A stretch of DNA of 37,632 nucleotides from Tubiluchus corallicola. Its lineage: Eukaryota > Priapulida > Priapulimorpha > Priapulimorphida > Tubiluchidae. Shown here one piece after another: positions 16,174 through 25,273 of the stretch; the first letter of the stretch is position 1, and every line of letters starts with the position of its first letter. The stretch is taken from the NCBI GenBank assembly GCA_030141605.1, contig JAQGDQ010002437.1:1-37632 (forward strand), in the 5' to 3' direction. Position numbers and translations under genes: made by a program. The notes under the pieces were generated by a model that saw nothing but the letters and a program-made list of their open reading frames with translations, had not been told where the DNA came from and searched no databases.

Positions 16174-19100
16174 TCAACCGCCTGGATGGTGTAGAGCTTG
16201 GTTCCGTACCGTTTCTGGCTGAGGACAACATCGAATCCGGCCTGGCGGATGGTTTCAAGGTCGTTGGCAAAGCGCTGGGCAAACTGCCTCGATGAATCCA
16301 TTTCAAAGCGGAGGCCAAAATCTCTGGCCACCCGCTTGAGCGCCACGAACAGTTCCCGGGATAACACTTCCTTCAGGCAGCCGTCCTCTTCGAATTGAAT
16401 CTGATAGCGGGCGACGAACTCCTGAATGTGATCCACCCGGCGATCGTTATACATATCCTTTCGGTCGGCTTCCACGGCGGTCTGCCATGCTTTGAACAAG
16501 GTTGAGAGCGCCGTTGCAGTGTGATTGGATTCCCGGGCCGTTTCCCGACTGGTCTGGTTGATGGTCTGGATCTGCTGCTTGAAGGCCGGGGCAAGAGTTG
16601 TCATTCCTTGCTCTACCTGTTCCTGAGAAGATCCTGCCAGCAGCATCAGATACATCAAACTGAGGTATTCATTACACCGCCGCTTGTCATGGTTACCAAG
16701 AGCTTCATGCAGCAGTTTCATCGCCTGTGTCCGCATGCTGTCCTTCATCATTGCCAGGACCTCGCTGGTCCTTTTCATAATGGCGGAAATAATCAGATCG
16801 CGGTTCTGCTGAATGGAGGCAATGACCTCAGATTCAATGAAACAATCATTGCCCTGATTATCGATATCAAAATTGACGACAAAGCTCCGTGACTGGATTT
16901 CGGAAAGCTCTCCGCACAATGGCTCAATGCCGGTTGTGTTCAGCAGGCACTTGGTCCGTTCGGTCACCGTCTCACTGTCTGTACCGCTCTTGCGTTTCTC
17001 CTTGGCAATGCCGGTGATGCTGGTGAGCATGAATGTGGTCAGCTCCTCGCTCATTTGCCGTACCTCGATGTTGTCGAGGACAATAAGCGGATTCTGGGAA
17101 CCGTCGGTATAGTTGGCAGCATCGGTGGCTTTCTTGTGCTGAGGTTCTCCGTACAGCAAAGCAGAAATGATTTTACTGGCCGTGGTCTTACCCGATCCGG
17201 CAGAACCTTCAAAACGGGTCATAGGCCGGGTTCCTGAAAAATCAATCAACAGGAAACAGGTCAACCACGAGAGAATCAGAAAGCGGTCCCCCTGAGAGCA
17301 GGTCATATTGTTGATTAAAAAATCGACCAGTAGTTTGTCGGCTTCCTCGGGAGAGGCATCTTTCAGGAATTTGAGTGGCTTCATCTTACGGGAACCATCG
17401 AGAATGATCCCATCGGCATTTCCTCCGTTCTTCAGAATCTCGATGCCATCCGGTGTAATCCGGGCAATCTCATGGTCCTGATTATTCAGGTTGAAGTAGA
17501 CTGTGAAATTGGAAATATCCGAATGAAGCCATGAGAAATGATCCCGGACCTGTCCACGAATCATGGCTAAACTGGGTAACACCTCAAAAAAAGTGCGACC
17601 GCCATTGGAAGTGGGAACCATGCCTGTGTGCTTGTAGAGCATGGCTGCATACTGCCTTTTGCGGCCCCGATCGGGTGAATCCATCCAGTATATGGAGTTG
17701 TCGAAATACATAAACGGTTCGCCAGTCTGGGTGTAGAAAAACTGAGCCCCGTTGGCGGTAAACCAATCATAGGCCGCCTCGGCTGCGGCGGTATAATCCG
17801 GAGCACCGTTTTCCAGCTCCGTATCGATCAGCACTTCATCGACCCGGGCGCGACAGGAACCGGGCGGTGATCCGCTGAGACGTTTGGCTTTCTTCTTTTC
17901 CTTCTTAGCGCTGTCCCGTCGGTTCTGCTGAACAGATCGCACCTGTTCCTTGAGGGTCGCCATTGGAACCGCTTTACCCAGCCGTTCCTGAACCAGTTTC
18001 AGCAGACGGCTTTGCTCCAGCGGTGAATGAGCCGAAATTTCGGCCAGAACCGGCTCGAGCTGGCGGTTTCGCTCTTCCTCCGGGGCATCCTCGGGCAGAC
18101 TTTGAATGCCGAACTCCACCGGCGTACAGGCCGCAGAAAGCAGCGTCTCAAATTCAGCCTTACCATTGCCGGATGCAAAGAAATCGTTCACATCGATCTT
18201 GGCGTTGGCCAGCAGCGTTTCTGCCTCCCGGATATCCTCGGCAGAGTGGCCTTCGAGTAATTTGGCCAACTCTCGGGGTCCGACGGCTGCCGTCAGATTG
18301 AACCGTCGCGAAAGTTCCTGACGTGCCTGCTGCTGGGGCTCATTCAGTGGAATGGTAACCAGCTTCGTATCAATCTTGTGTTCGGCCAGCGTGCGAGCTG
18401 TCTGCAAGGCTCCCTTGAGTCCGGCCTCCGAGATTTCATTATCCTGACAGATATGGACGGTCTTGAGTCCGCGCATCTTCGGAACCAGACGTTCCCAGTC
18501 AGCGGCTCGAATTCGTACCGTCACAGGAGAGAGCGCGGGAAATCCCTGCTGCATCAGAGCGATGCAATCGGTCACACCTTCAGTAATGATAATGTGATCG
18601 GGCTTGCCCAGCAGGCAGTCCTCATTGAACAGCACCGCATTGTTGACGAATCGGGCAACATAAGGGCGCTGATGTTCATCGTGAACCGGCAGTTTCTTGT
18701 ATTTTCCCTGTTCCCAGTTTGCATCCGGTGTCCATGGTGTCTTGCGGCCGATCATGAACACCACACGGCCACGGCTCCAGTATGGAAAGATGATGCGGTT
18801 TTCAAAAAACGGATTCAATCCATCCTGACTGGTCGGGCGAAAGGCTCCTGTAGCGGAAAGCTCCCGTTTACTGAACCCATGATCGCCGGAACGTAGGGCA
18901 GCAATAACACCGGACTCATTGTCAGCAAAACCGATCAACAGGTCGTCGATGGTCTCATCACTGATGGCGTACTTTTCTTTCAGCCAGGTCAGCGCCTCCT
19001 GATTTTCCTTGAGCCGCTGGTGATAATAGCGAGCCAGCTCGGTCAGAGCATCTTTGACCCGGATCTCAAACGAGCGATCATTTTCCGTCTGCTCCAAGCG

Positions 19101-19472
19101 TTCCTGAGTGAGGCCGTAACGTGACAACGGCGGCATTCCGGCTTTTCCGGCGAGGAAGTCTCGGGCCTGTCGATGGCTGTCGGGCATAGGACCGGATTGA
19201 CCGGCCGTTACCGTTCCCGATTGAACAAACTCGACCAGCTGCAGGACATCTCCACCCACACCGCAGCCGAAACAATACCAGCCCTGTTTGTCGAGCATCA
19301 CATGAAGTGAGCGACGGGACTGGCTCTGATGGTGCGGGCAATCACACTGGAGCCGCTGCCGGGATTCCTGCGAGATTCTTCCGGACAGAAGATCCCTTGC
19401 CACATCACCGATATCGAGCTCGGTTATCAGGCGGTAGTATTCTCTGACATTATCCGAACCGCCCATACTCAT
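16170..19472 (-). CDS. Large phage primase with C-terminal ATPase/helicase domain
   Basis: The 1100-residue replication protein has three parts. The first is a CHC2-type zinc finger (CDCPHH ... GWYCFGCGVGGD) near residues 45-75. The second is a Toprim domain (HIIITEGVTDCIALMQQG ... CQDNE) near 290-370. The third is a P-loop ATPase with Walker A GSAGSGKTT at about K762. The middle region is charged and repetitive (KKEKKKAKR). It would lay primers and probably unwind DNA at the fork. ATG 19472 overlaps the RecD-like stop as ATGA; TTG 19487 is less likely. It is the last gene of the replication operon driven by promoter E. Confidence 0.9.
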   Translation of the reverse strand: MSMGGSDNVREYYRLITELDIGDVARDLLSGRISQESRQRLQCDCPHHQSQSRRSLHVMLDKQGWYCFGCGVGGDVLQLVEFVQSGTVTAGQSGPMPDSHRQARDFLAGKAGMPPLSRYGLTQERLEQTENDRSFEIRVKDALTELARYYHQRLKENQEALTWLKEKYAISDETIDDLLIGFADNESGVIAALRSGDHGFSKRELSATGAFRPTSQDGLNPFFENRIIFPYWSRGRVVFMIGRKTPWTPDANWEQGKYKKLPVHDEHQRPYVARFVNNAVLFNEDCLLGKPDHIIITEGVTDCIALMQQGFPALSPVTVRIRAADWERLVPKMRGLKTVHICQDNEISEAGLKGALQTARTLAEHKIDTKLVTIPLNEPQQQARQELSRRFNLTAAVGPRELAKLLEGHSAEDIREAETLLANAKIDVNDFFASGNGKAEFETLLSAACTPVEFGIQSLPEDAPEEERNRQLEPVLAEISAHSPLEQSRLLKLVQERLGKAVPMATLKEQVRSVQQNRRDSAKKEKKKAKRLSGSPPGSCRARVDEVLIDTELENGAPDYTAAAEAAYDWFTANGAQFFYTQTGEPFMYFDNSIYWMDSPDRGRKRQYAAMLYKHTGMVPTSNGGRTFFEVLPSLAMIRGQVRDHFSWLHSDISNFTVYFNLNNQDHEIARITPDGIEILKNGGNADGIILDGSRKMKPLKFLKDASPEEADKLLVDFLINNMTCSQGDRFLILSWLTCFLLIDFSGTRPMTRFEGSAGSGKTTASKIISALLYGEPQHKKATDAANYTDGSQNPLIVLDNIEVRQMSEELTTFMLTSITGIAKEKRKSGTDSETVTERTKCLLNTTGIEPLCGELSEIQSRSFVVNFDIDNQGNDCFIESEVIASIQQNRDLIISAIMKRTSEVLAMMKDSMRTQAMKLLHEALGNHDKRRCNEYLSLMYLMLLAGSSQEQVEQGMTTLAPAFKQQIQTINQTSRETARESNHTATALSTLFKAWQTAVEADRKDMYNDRRVDHIQEFVARYQIQFEEDGCLKEVLSRELFVALKRVARDFGLRFEMDSSRQFAQRFANDLETIRQAGFDVVLSQKRYGTKLYTIQAVD

Positions 19473-21691
19473 AATGCCCCCGCACAAGCTGACTGCTCTT
19501 CAAGGCAATTCACATTGTTCAAGAGAATGGATAGAAAGGTCTTGCGGTCGTCCACCTGACATTTCTTGGCGCAATTGCGGATGCCCCAGCGGTCACCCAG
19601 CACAATCGCCGTCTTGCGGGCACGGGTAACACCGGTGTACAGCAGATTACGATGATGCATGAAGGAATGAGCCTTGTGGACCACCACGACAGCGCAGGGA
19701 AATTCCGACCCTTGGGTTTTGTGGATTGTCAGCGTATATGCCAGCTGAATGTCCTGAAGGTTCGGTGAGCCTTTTTCGATCTCAACCGCCACACCCTCGA
19801 AATCAATCAACAGCGTGCCGTTGGGCAACACATCGACCACATGACCGATGGCACCGTTCATTACGTTCAGGTCATAGTTGTTGTGGGTCTGAATGACCTT
19901 GTCGTGTTTCAAAAATGGCGACCGGCGGCCGGGTTGTGTTTCCGGAACATTCACATTCCAGAGGCGCTTCTGGATAAGCCGCTGCAGGTCTTCATTGAGT
20001 GATTTGGTTCCCAGCGGCCCCTTGTGCGTCGGAGTCAACACCTGCACGTCCTTGATCAGATCAAAGCCAAGGGCATCCAATCGTTTGTCAAAGAGGTCCA
20101 GCAGGAAATTGCGGGCTGCACCCGGATCGGTGAACTGATCCGCCAGATACCAGTCCCGGCATCCCTGTGTGCTTGCATCACTGGTCTTTCTGACTTCTCC
20201 CTTGAGAATAGCGGTGCTGTTTTCCTTCAGCACACCGGCCTGCCTGACCACCTTATCCAGAATGACCGTGGGGATGTCATTGGAGTGGATCAAGTCCCGA
20301 AGGATATTTCCCGGACCGACCGGCGGCAGCTGGTTGTGGTCTCCCACAATGACAATAGCCGTTCTAGCAAAGTCGACCGCATTGAAAAGGTGCCACGCCA
20401 ACGGAACATCCACCATGGAAAATTCATCGATGATCAGCATGTCGGCATCGATGGGATTATTGCTGTCCTTGGAAAAGGACTTGCCGTCATAGCCAAGCAG
20501 GCGATGGATGGTGGTTCCGGTGCGACCGCTCACTTCCTCGAGTCTCTTGGCCGCTTTGCCTGTCGGCGCGGACAACACCACCTCCAGATCGCACTCTTCA
20601 CATACCGTGTTGATGACCGATACGGTGTAGCTCTTACCCGATCCGGCTCCACCGGAGATCAGGCTGATGGAGTGCTGCAACGCAGAGTGAACCGCTTCGA
20701 GCTGCTTTTCGTTGAGCGTTTCCGCCTGACGAAGAATTAGCTTCTGCAGATTGCGGGTCGATTTGAAATGAGGGTTCGAGGCATCCGCCTTGGTGAAAAT
20801 GGCAGCGATGTCCTGTTCCATTTTCAGGATATCGGAAAGCGCCACCAGAAAACGTCCCGCGTGTGACTCACAGGAGAGCAGTCTTTCGCTGATCAGGTTG
20901 TCCAGCGATGCTTCGATACGGATGCGGCTGTCCAGATTATCCATCACCAAAAGCAGGTTGGCCTGATCAACAAGGTCCTCGTATTCGACCCAGCAGTTTC
21001 CCTGATCCAGTGCCTCGTGCATACAGTACTGGATACCGGCACGGATTCTTGGTGTGTGGTCTTTGGGCGTGCCCAGTTTGCGGGCAATCTTGTCGACTTT
21101 CTTGAAGCCGAATCCACGCAGTTCCCGGATGAGGATGTAAGGATCGGCTTTAAGGATTTCCAGACAGTTACCGCCCAGCTTATCGACCAGCGTTGTTACC
21201 TGATGGTGGGTCAATCCAAAGGCGGAGAGCCATGCCAGGACGGCATTGACGCTGCGGTTTTTACACCATTCATCCTTCAGACGATTAGCGGCATCGAGGG
21301 AAATTCTGGCTTTTGATGCGATGAGCTCCGGGGATTCAATCAGAGTTTCCTCGAATGAATCGCCGAACTCTTCAACGATAAGGCGGGCTTTGGCTGGACC
21401 AATCCCTTTGATGTCCGGGTGATTGGCCAGATAGTGAATCAATCCTTCCGGGTTCAGATCAAGATCGTGCTCCATGGCATCGACCTTGAACTGACGACCA
21501 TATTTCGGATGGGTGGCCCACGTCCCCAAAAGGACCACGGGCTGATTTTCACGGGCAAAGAGGTTTCCGGCAAACTGGATTTCCTCTCCGGTGGCGGTGA
21601 GCAAACGGCCTGCTGAAAACTTTGGCCCGGCATAATAAACTCTCTCTATTCTTCCCCGGAGTTTTGCCGGGGAGTTTGTTTTTCTTGGCAT
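19469..21691 (-). CDS. RecD2-like SF1B DNA helicase
   Basis: The protein has 740 residues. The N-terminal part has the RecD2 wedge/HhH region (GIGPAKARLIVEEFG; GFGFKKVDKIARKLG). Helicase motifs follow: Walker A GGAGSGKS at residues 347-354, IIDEFSMVD (II), GDHNQLPPVG (III), and TIHKTQGSEFP with LYTGVTRARK (V/VI). All look intact. Such 5'-3' helicases act in replication and recombination and do not need RecBC partners. ATG 21691 has GGAGG upstream and overlaps the ERCC4-type gene by 46 bp. It is the fifth gene of the promoter E operon. Confidence 0.92.
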   Translation of the reverse strand: MPRKTNSPAKLRGRIERVYYAGPKFSAGRLLTATGEEIQFAGNLFARENQPVVLLGTWATHPKYGRQFKVDAMEHDLDLNPEGLIHYLANHPDIKGIGPAKARLIVEEFGDSFEETLIESPELIASKARISLDAANRLKDEWCKNRSVNAVLAWLSAFGLTHHQVTTLVDKLGGNCLEILKADPYILIRELRGFGFKKVDKIARKLGTPKDHTPRIRAGIQYCMHEALDQGNCWVEYEDLVDQANLLLVMDNLDSRIRIEASLDNLISERLLSCESHAGRFLVALSDILKMEQDIAAIFTKADASNPHFKSTRNLQKLILRQAETLNEKQLEAVHSALQHSISLISGGAGSGKSYTVSVINTVCEECDLEVVLSAPTGKAAKRLEEVSGRTGTTIHRLLGYDGKSFSKDSNNPIDADMLIIDEFSMVDVPLAWHLFNAVDFARTAIVIVGDHNQLPPVGPGNILRDLIHSNDIPTVILDKVVRQAGVLKENSTAILKGEVRKTSDASTQGCRDWYLADQFTDPGAARNFLLDLFDKRLDALGFDLIKDVQVLTPTHKGPLGTKSLNEDLQRLIQKRLWNVNVPETQPGRRSPFLKHDKVIQTHNNYDLNVMNGAIGHVVDVLPNGTLLIDFEGVAVEIEKGSPNLQDIQLAYTLTIHKTQGSEFPCAVVVVHKAHSFMHHRNLLYTGVTRARKTAIVLGDRWGIRNCAKKCQVDDRKTFLSILLNNVNCLEEQSACAGAL

Positions 21692-22116
21692 TGAGCGAAC
21701 CTCCGGTGAAAGCGCATTAAAAACTCTTCAACAAACCGGCAGGCTGCCTGACGGTCTGAACAGAAATAAACGGGCACACCGAAGTCGATGATGATGGAGG
21801 CAATGGTTCCTATGAGGGCGTTTGGATGGGCGTCGCTCTGGTAGCAGGCACCGAGAATATCCCGGTAATTGGCCTCAACGACGACACAGGCCGCGTCATA
21901 ATGCCGGAGCTTTTCCAGCTCCTTGTGAAAACGCTTTCGGCCTCGGATGACAGTGGAAACAAAATCCGCCATGGACTTCCTTTCCACCGCCACCCGGGTC
22001 TCGAATCCCTCGATGGAGTAATCTCCCGCCGGGAGGGCCTTGCGGACTGATACGACTGATTCCGAATCAAATCCGTAAGGCTCCTGTTCCCGGGTATCAA
22101 CGACAACGGTAACCAT
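21646..22116 (-). CDS. ERCC4/XPF-type nuclease
   Basis: The 156-residue single-domain protein shows the ERCC4 active site: VVVDTREQEPY at residues 4-14 and VAVERKSMADF further on (ERKxxxD). This is the structure-specific endonuclease core without helicase or HhH domains, common in phages. It would cut branched or flap DNA during recombination. ATG 22116 has GAGG at proper spacing; ATG 22122 and TTG 22128 are alternatives, with TTG overlapping the upstream stop. Operon position beside Sak4-like and RecD2-like genes supports a recombination role. Confidence 0.88.
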   Translation of the reverse strand: MVTVVVDTREQEPYGFDSESVVSVRKALPAGDYSIEGFETRVAVERKSMADFVSTVIRGRKRFHKELEKLRHYDAACVVVEANYRDILGACYQSDAHPNALIGTIASIIIDFGVPVYFCSDRQAACRFVEEFLMRFHRRFAQCQEKQTPRQNSGEE

Positions 22117-22124
22117 GCCCATCC

Positions 22125-23006
22125 TCAAAACGGAATCATGTCGTCTACATCGTGACCGGCCGACGGTGCTGCGGCATCTTCATCCGAAAGCACAATCCGG
22201 CGGTTAAAGTAGATGTTCTCGAATTCGTTCTTCGTGCGCTTGGTCACCTCGAGCCCGACATCCAGAAGGGTTTCCAGTTTGCCCGGGAGGTCAGAGAGCT
22301 TGTCCATCTGCAGGCCGCAGGTATAGAGATCCTGCTTGAGCCATTTCACATTGTCCTTGCTGGCAATGACGTTGTTACGCCACAGCAGACGGCCTTTGTG
22401 CGTGGGACCCAGAATCTTCAGCGCCCACTTGAGCATGGGCTTGCCGTCATCACCGGTTTTCATGTCCAGATCACAGAACAGGATCAGGTCCACCAGACCG
22501 GTGACCAGCTTACGGGCCTTGTCCGGTAGGGTCGGCACAATGCGAGTGTGCTTTCCAGTGCGTGTCTCAATGTCACGCTCGTGGGAATGGGAAATGAGGA
22601 TCAGGCCGTAAGGCAGAAAGGCCAGTTTGTTGAGAACGCGCTGAAACTCATTGTTGATGAGGGCATAGCCTTTTCCATAGCCAAGGTCGGACTCGTGCTC
22701 GATCTTGAACTTCTTGCAGACATAATCCGCACACATGCGGTAGGCGTTATCCACCGTGTCGATGACGATGGTCTTGAAGTCGTGTTTGCCTTCGGCAATC
22801 TCGGCACACGCCTGCAGAAGGTCGTCCCAGCAGGTAATGGGCGCTTCGAACACTTCGAGGGCGTTCAGGCCCGGTTCCGTGGCTAGAAACAGGGCGTTTT
22901 CCGCGTGGGAGCACCAAGTGCTCTTGCCAATTTTGCTCGGACCATAAACCAGTGCGGTCAGGTCGTTCAGGGTTGCTTTCGGTTTGGTTTTGCTTTTCGG
23001 AAGCAT
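22125..23006 (-). CDS. Sak4-like RecA-family ATPase (phage nucleotide-binding protein)
   Basis: The 293-residue RecA-fold ATPase has Walker A GPSKIGKST at 22-30 and a Walker B-like TIVIDTVDNAY, in the AAA_24 pattern of phage Sak4 proteins. Sak4-type proteins bind single-stranded DNA and promote annealing or recombination. The C-terminus ends with the acidic tail DDMIPF, like those seen on SSB-interacting proteins (inference). ATG 23006 has GGAGATAAATC upstream. It lies between the Cas4-like and ERCC4-type nuclease genes, a common phage recombination module. Confidence 0.82.
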   Translation of the reverse strand: MLPKSKTKPKATLNDLTALVYGPSKIGKSTWCSHAENALFLATEPGLNALEVFEAPITCWDDLLQACAEIAEGKHDFKTIVIDTVDNAYRMCADYVCKKFKIEHESDLGYGKGYALINNEFQRVLNKLAFLPYGLILISHSHERDIETRTGKHTRIVPTLPDKARKLVTGLVDLILFCDLDMKTGDDGKPMLKWALKILGPTHKGRLLWRNNVIASKDNVKWLKQDLYTCGLQMDKLSDLPGKLETLLDVGLEVTKRTKNEFENIYFNRRIVLSDEDAAAPSAGHDVDDMIPF

Positions 23007-23031
23007 GATTTATCTCCTTGTATGGTTTGGG

Positions 23032-24048
23032 TTAAAAAACAGGGGCAGCATCTTCACTTGCTCCATCCCGCAGCTCTTCGTGCGGGATCACCCGTTGGTA
23101 ATGGTTTTCAATGACGTTGGGGTTCTCACCGCTCCGGCACAGCGGGAAGTAGGGACAGGCGCGTCCATACTGAAAACAGAAGGCCGTATTGCGGTAGAAG
23201 GTGTTGCGGCGGCGGGCATCCAGCATGGCTTTGGATAGTTCCCAAAGCTCACTGCGAAGCTCGTCGAATTGATCGCGGGAGATGTAGAGCAGCTCCCGGT
23301 GAAACATGCCGGTCTCGAGGTATTTGTCTTTGAGGCGCTGCTGGAAGGCATCATCCGGCTCGGGCATCTTGCGCTTGGCGCTGCTCTTGCCGGTTTTGGA
23401 TTTGGCGATCAGCTCGGCACGGCGGGTTTCAAACTCAGCTTCCGTTTCGCCTTTGCTCTGGCGCAGCTTTGCTTTGACCAGCACGTTGTAGATGATGCCG
23501 GAAATACGGATGCCGAGGGTCTGTTCCAGATACCACGCATAAATGATGATCTGAAAATCAGTCCAAAGCCGTTCCAGATAACCGGCATCGATTTGTGAGG
23601 CGGTCTTGTGCTCCAGCAGGAAGTATTGACCATCCTGTTGGACCAAACCGTCCACCTTGCCAGCCAGCACGAAACTCCTCGATGCGGCGTTGGTATCCGG
23701 ATTGACGATGGGACCTTCGAAGGTCTTCTCCAAAGCAACCACGTCAAAATCCTCGACGGGATACTGCTCCGAGTATGAACTCATCATCGCAGTGGCCAGA
23801 TGCCAGTCCGCGAGCTGATGGTCATCCTGTGCCCGGTTGGCATAGACCTGATCGATGTGTTCGAGAACCTTTTCGAGCTCCCGCTGGCCATGCCAGATTT
23901 CAAGGCAGTCGTGAATGACTGATCCGAAAGCCAGGTTGTGATCCCGCTCCAGAGGAACAAGGTCCCTCAGGTAGCGGTATTCACAAGCCTTGCGGCAATT
24001 GCGGAAGAGCCGCCACATGGAATACGTGGTGGTCATCAATTCGCTCAT
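23032..24048 (-). CDS. PD-(D/E)XK exonuclease, RecB/Cas4-like with cysteine cluster
   Basis: The 338-residue protein has the RecB-nuclease core: FGSVIHDCLE, AGKVDGLVQQDGQYFLLEHKTAS (the D ... E-x-K site) and QIIIYAWYLEQTLG. Cysteines C18 and C22 at the N-terminus and CFQYGRACPYFPLC near the C-terminus suggest the iron-sulphur cluster known in Cas4 and AddB. It would resect DNA ends for the Sak4-like annealing protein. ATG 24048 overlaps the upstream stop as ATGA and has GGAGG 7 bp upstream. There is no CRISPR array, so a phage recombination role is preferred. Confidence 0.86.
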   Translation of the reverse strand: MSELMTTTYSMWRLFRNCRKACEYRYLRDLVPLERDHNLAFGSVIHDCLEIWHGQRELEKVLEHIDQVYANRAQDDHQLADWHLATAMMSSYSEQYPVEDFDVVALEKTFEGPIVNPDTNAASRSFVLAGKVDGLVQQDGQYFLLEHKTASQIDAGYLERLWTDFQIIIYAWYLEQTLGIRISGIIYNVLVKAKLRQSKGETEAEFETRRAELIAKSKTGKSSAKRKMPEPDDAFQQRLKDKYLETGMFHRELLYISRDQFDELRSELWELSKAMLDARRRNTFYRNTAFCFQYGRACPYFPLCRSGENPNVIENHYQRVIPHEELRDGASEDAAPVF

Positions 24049-24365
24049 ACCGCGACCTCCATTGCTGAAGGTGCTTTTGCATTGCAGGCGCATCCGCCAC
24101 CGGCGGGTTCACGGTCGATCATGACCGCACGCTCGCCGTATTCCTTGGTGGCGAATCCGGTAAAGATGCTCGCCAGATCACCGCCGACTTTGGTCGCGGC
24201 ATCGATCTGACAGGTGCGATTTTGTTTATCCAGATTGAAGCGGGATTCCATCCTCACTCTGGAGTGTCCATACATGCTTTCCACAGCCAGCAACGCCAGC
24301 ATAAAGGTGTCTTCCAAGTCCTGAGCCGGGACCGACTGATCAAAGCGATACTTGTAAGTTTCCAT
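24045..24365 (-). CDS. Hypothetical protein, first gene of the replication operon
   Basis: The 106-residue protein is unrecognised. It has an LALLAVESMYGHSRVRMESRF segment, a central glycine-rich stretch (GGDLASIFTGFATKEYGERAVMID) and a late GGGCAC pair of cysteines. ATG 24365 follows AGGAGATTAACA. It lies 73 bp downstream of promoter copy E and overlaps the nuclease gene by 4 bp, so it begins the 8-kb replication operon. Its function may concern single-stranded DNA or nuclease control, but nothing in the sequence shows it. Confidence 0.6.
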   Translation of the reverse strand: METYKYRFDQSVPAQDLEDTFMLALLAVESMYGHSRVRMESRFNLDKQNRTCQIDAATKVGGDLASIFTGFATKEYGERAVMIDREPAGGGCACNAKAPSAMEVAV

Positions 24366-24438
24366 TGTTAATCTCCTGTTGTTTTTCAGGTTTTCTGTTT
24401 ACCGAGGCCCCGGTCGTCCGCTTCATGCGGCACGATGC

Positions 24439-24469
24439 TTACTTACCGGAACTCCGGGTGATGCGTCGG
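24439..24469 (-). promoter_or_regulatory. Element promoter motif, copy E (replication operon)
   Basis: Minus-strand CCGAC-N15-CCGGTAAGTAA directly after the sigma-factor stop (24474) and 73 bp before the first replication gene. The leader can form the hairpins CCGC-ATGAA-GCGG and ACCG-N6-CGGT. It would drive six overlapping genes down to 16170. Confidence 0.8.
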
Positions 24470-24473
24470 TCGA

Positions 24474-25058
24474 TCACAGGTATTCTTCCAATCCGCCATC
24501 CCGGAAAGCGTCCCTCAGTTTGGTCAGTGTTCCGTAGAGAGTGCTGCGCGGCACACCCATCTCCCGTGCAATTTCAGCCATGTTGCTCGATTGCAGTTTT
24601 TCGCATAGCTCCTGCAGATCTTCCGGCAGTCCAGCAATGACCCGGTCGACATCGAAGCGGATATCGTTTTGCCGTTGCTCGATGGTTTCCTTGTTGTGGT
24701 GTCCCATCAACCCATCACTGGAAACCTGTTCGATACGCTCTGCTGAATCGTTGTCCCCGCCCGGAATAGGGTCATTGAGAGTGTTAAAGCATTTGCGCCA
24801 GTCTCTGCATTGAGCGAAGCGGGCTTCAAGAATGGTTGAAATCCGCCGCTCCACGATGCGGGTCATGAAGGTTGTTTTCTTCCCTTTGGCAGGGTTGAAG
24901 TGCTTCATTCTGCCCAACAGGTCGATCATTAGTTCCTGCTCAAGATCTTGCCGATCGTCTTCTGTCAGTCCTGCTTTACCCACCAGTTGCCTTGCTTTGT
25001 GCCGAATAAGATCTGCGGCATACCCATCGATGCCTTCATAAGAATTTCGATAAAACAT
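24474..25058 (-). CDS. Sigma-70-family RNA polymerase sigma factor (element-encoded)
   Basis: The 194-residue protein has only regions 2 and 4, like ECF and other short sigma factors. Region 2 spans about residues 13-85 (DDRQDLEQELMIDLLGRM, then HFNPAKGKKTTFMTRIVERRI, with the usual core-binding and melting residues). Region 4 spans about 135-188 (AGLPEDLQELCEKL, MAEIAREMGVPRSTLYGTLTKL, an HTH that would read the -35 box). It would direct host polymerase to the element's own promoters; the six 31-bp motifs are the obvious targets. ATG 25058 has GAGGAGG 5 bases upstream, but that sequence is locked in a hairpin. No copy of the motif precedes this gene, so it is probably not autoregulated through it. 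Confidence 0.82.
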   Translation of the reverse strand: MFYRNSYEGIDGYAADLIRHKARQLVGKAGLTEDDRQDLEQELMIDLLGRMKHFNPAKGKKTTFMTRIVERRISTILEARFAQCRDWRKCFNTLNDPIPGGDNDSAERIEQVSSDGLMGHHNKETIEQRQNDIRFDVDRVIAGLPEDLQELCEKLQSSNMAEIAREMGVPRSTLYGTLTKLRDAFRDGGLEEYL

Positions 25059-25062
25059 TTGG

Positions 25063-25083
25063 TCCTCCTCGGAGCGAGGAGGA
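25063..25083 (-). promoter_or_regulatory. Hairpin sequestering the sigma-factor Shine-Dalgarno
   Basis: A perfect 9-bp stem (CGAGGAGGA with TCCTCCTCG) and a 3-base loop. On the minus-strand RNA the 3' arm contains GAGGAGG, the ribosome-binding site 5 bases before AUG 25058. When folded, initiation would be blocked, so sigma synthesis is predicted to need opening of this hairpin. Confidence 0.7.
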
Positions 25084-25090
25084 GCACCGC

Positions 25091-25234
25091 GTGGGTGTCG
25101 GCACGGGCCGTAAACAGAGGAAGGAACTGATCCAACAAGCGGAGCGTCGCAGGTTCGCCTTTTCTGCCACCTGCCGTGCTGATAAACACACGGTCAGGTT
25201 TGGCTCGGCGACACCCACAACAGCCTCCGCCTTG
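25091..25234 (-). ncRNA. Structured 5' leader of the sigma-factor gene
   Basis: A perfect 10-bp inverted repeat (25209-25218 with 25091-25100, GTGGGTGTCG/CGACACCCAC) encloses about 108 nt. Inside it is a second hairpin, ACCTG(A)CCGTG with CACGGCAGGT and a 10-nt loop (25169-25199). The 5' edge (25212-25234) matches 20 of 23 bases of the leader of the 28709 gene. A 7-residue open frame starting TTG-TGG-GTG ends at a TGA inside the leader. I do not recognise a known riboswitch class. Confidence 0.5.
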
Positions 25235-25273
25235 CGTCCAGCTTGTTGTCGAAGTGTCTAAATTCTCAGTTTG

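Noticed and set aside
24965-25218. Open frames across the sigma leader
   Set aside because: Overlap the sigma gene in other frames, lack ribosome-binding sites and coincide with RNA stems; treated as noncoding leader.
25091-25234. Known riboswitch in the sigma leader
   Set aside because: No conserved riboswitch core was recognised; described only as a structured leader.
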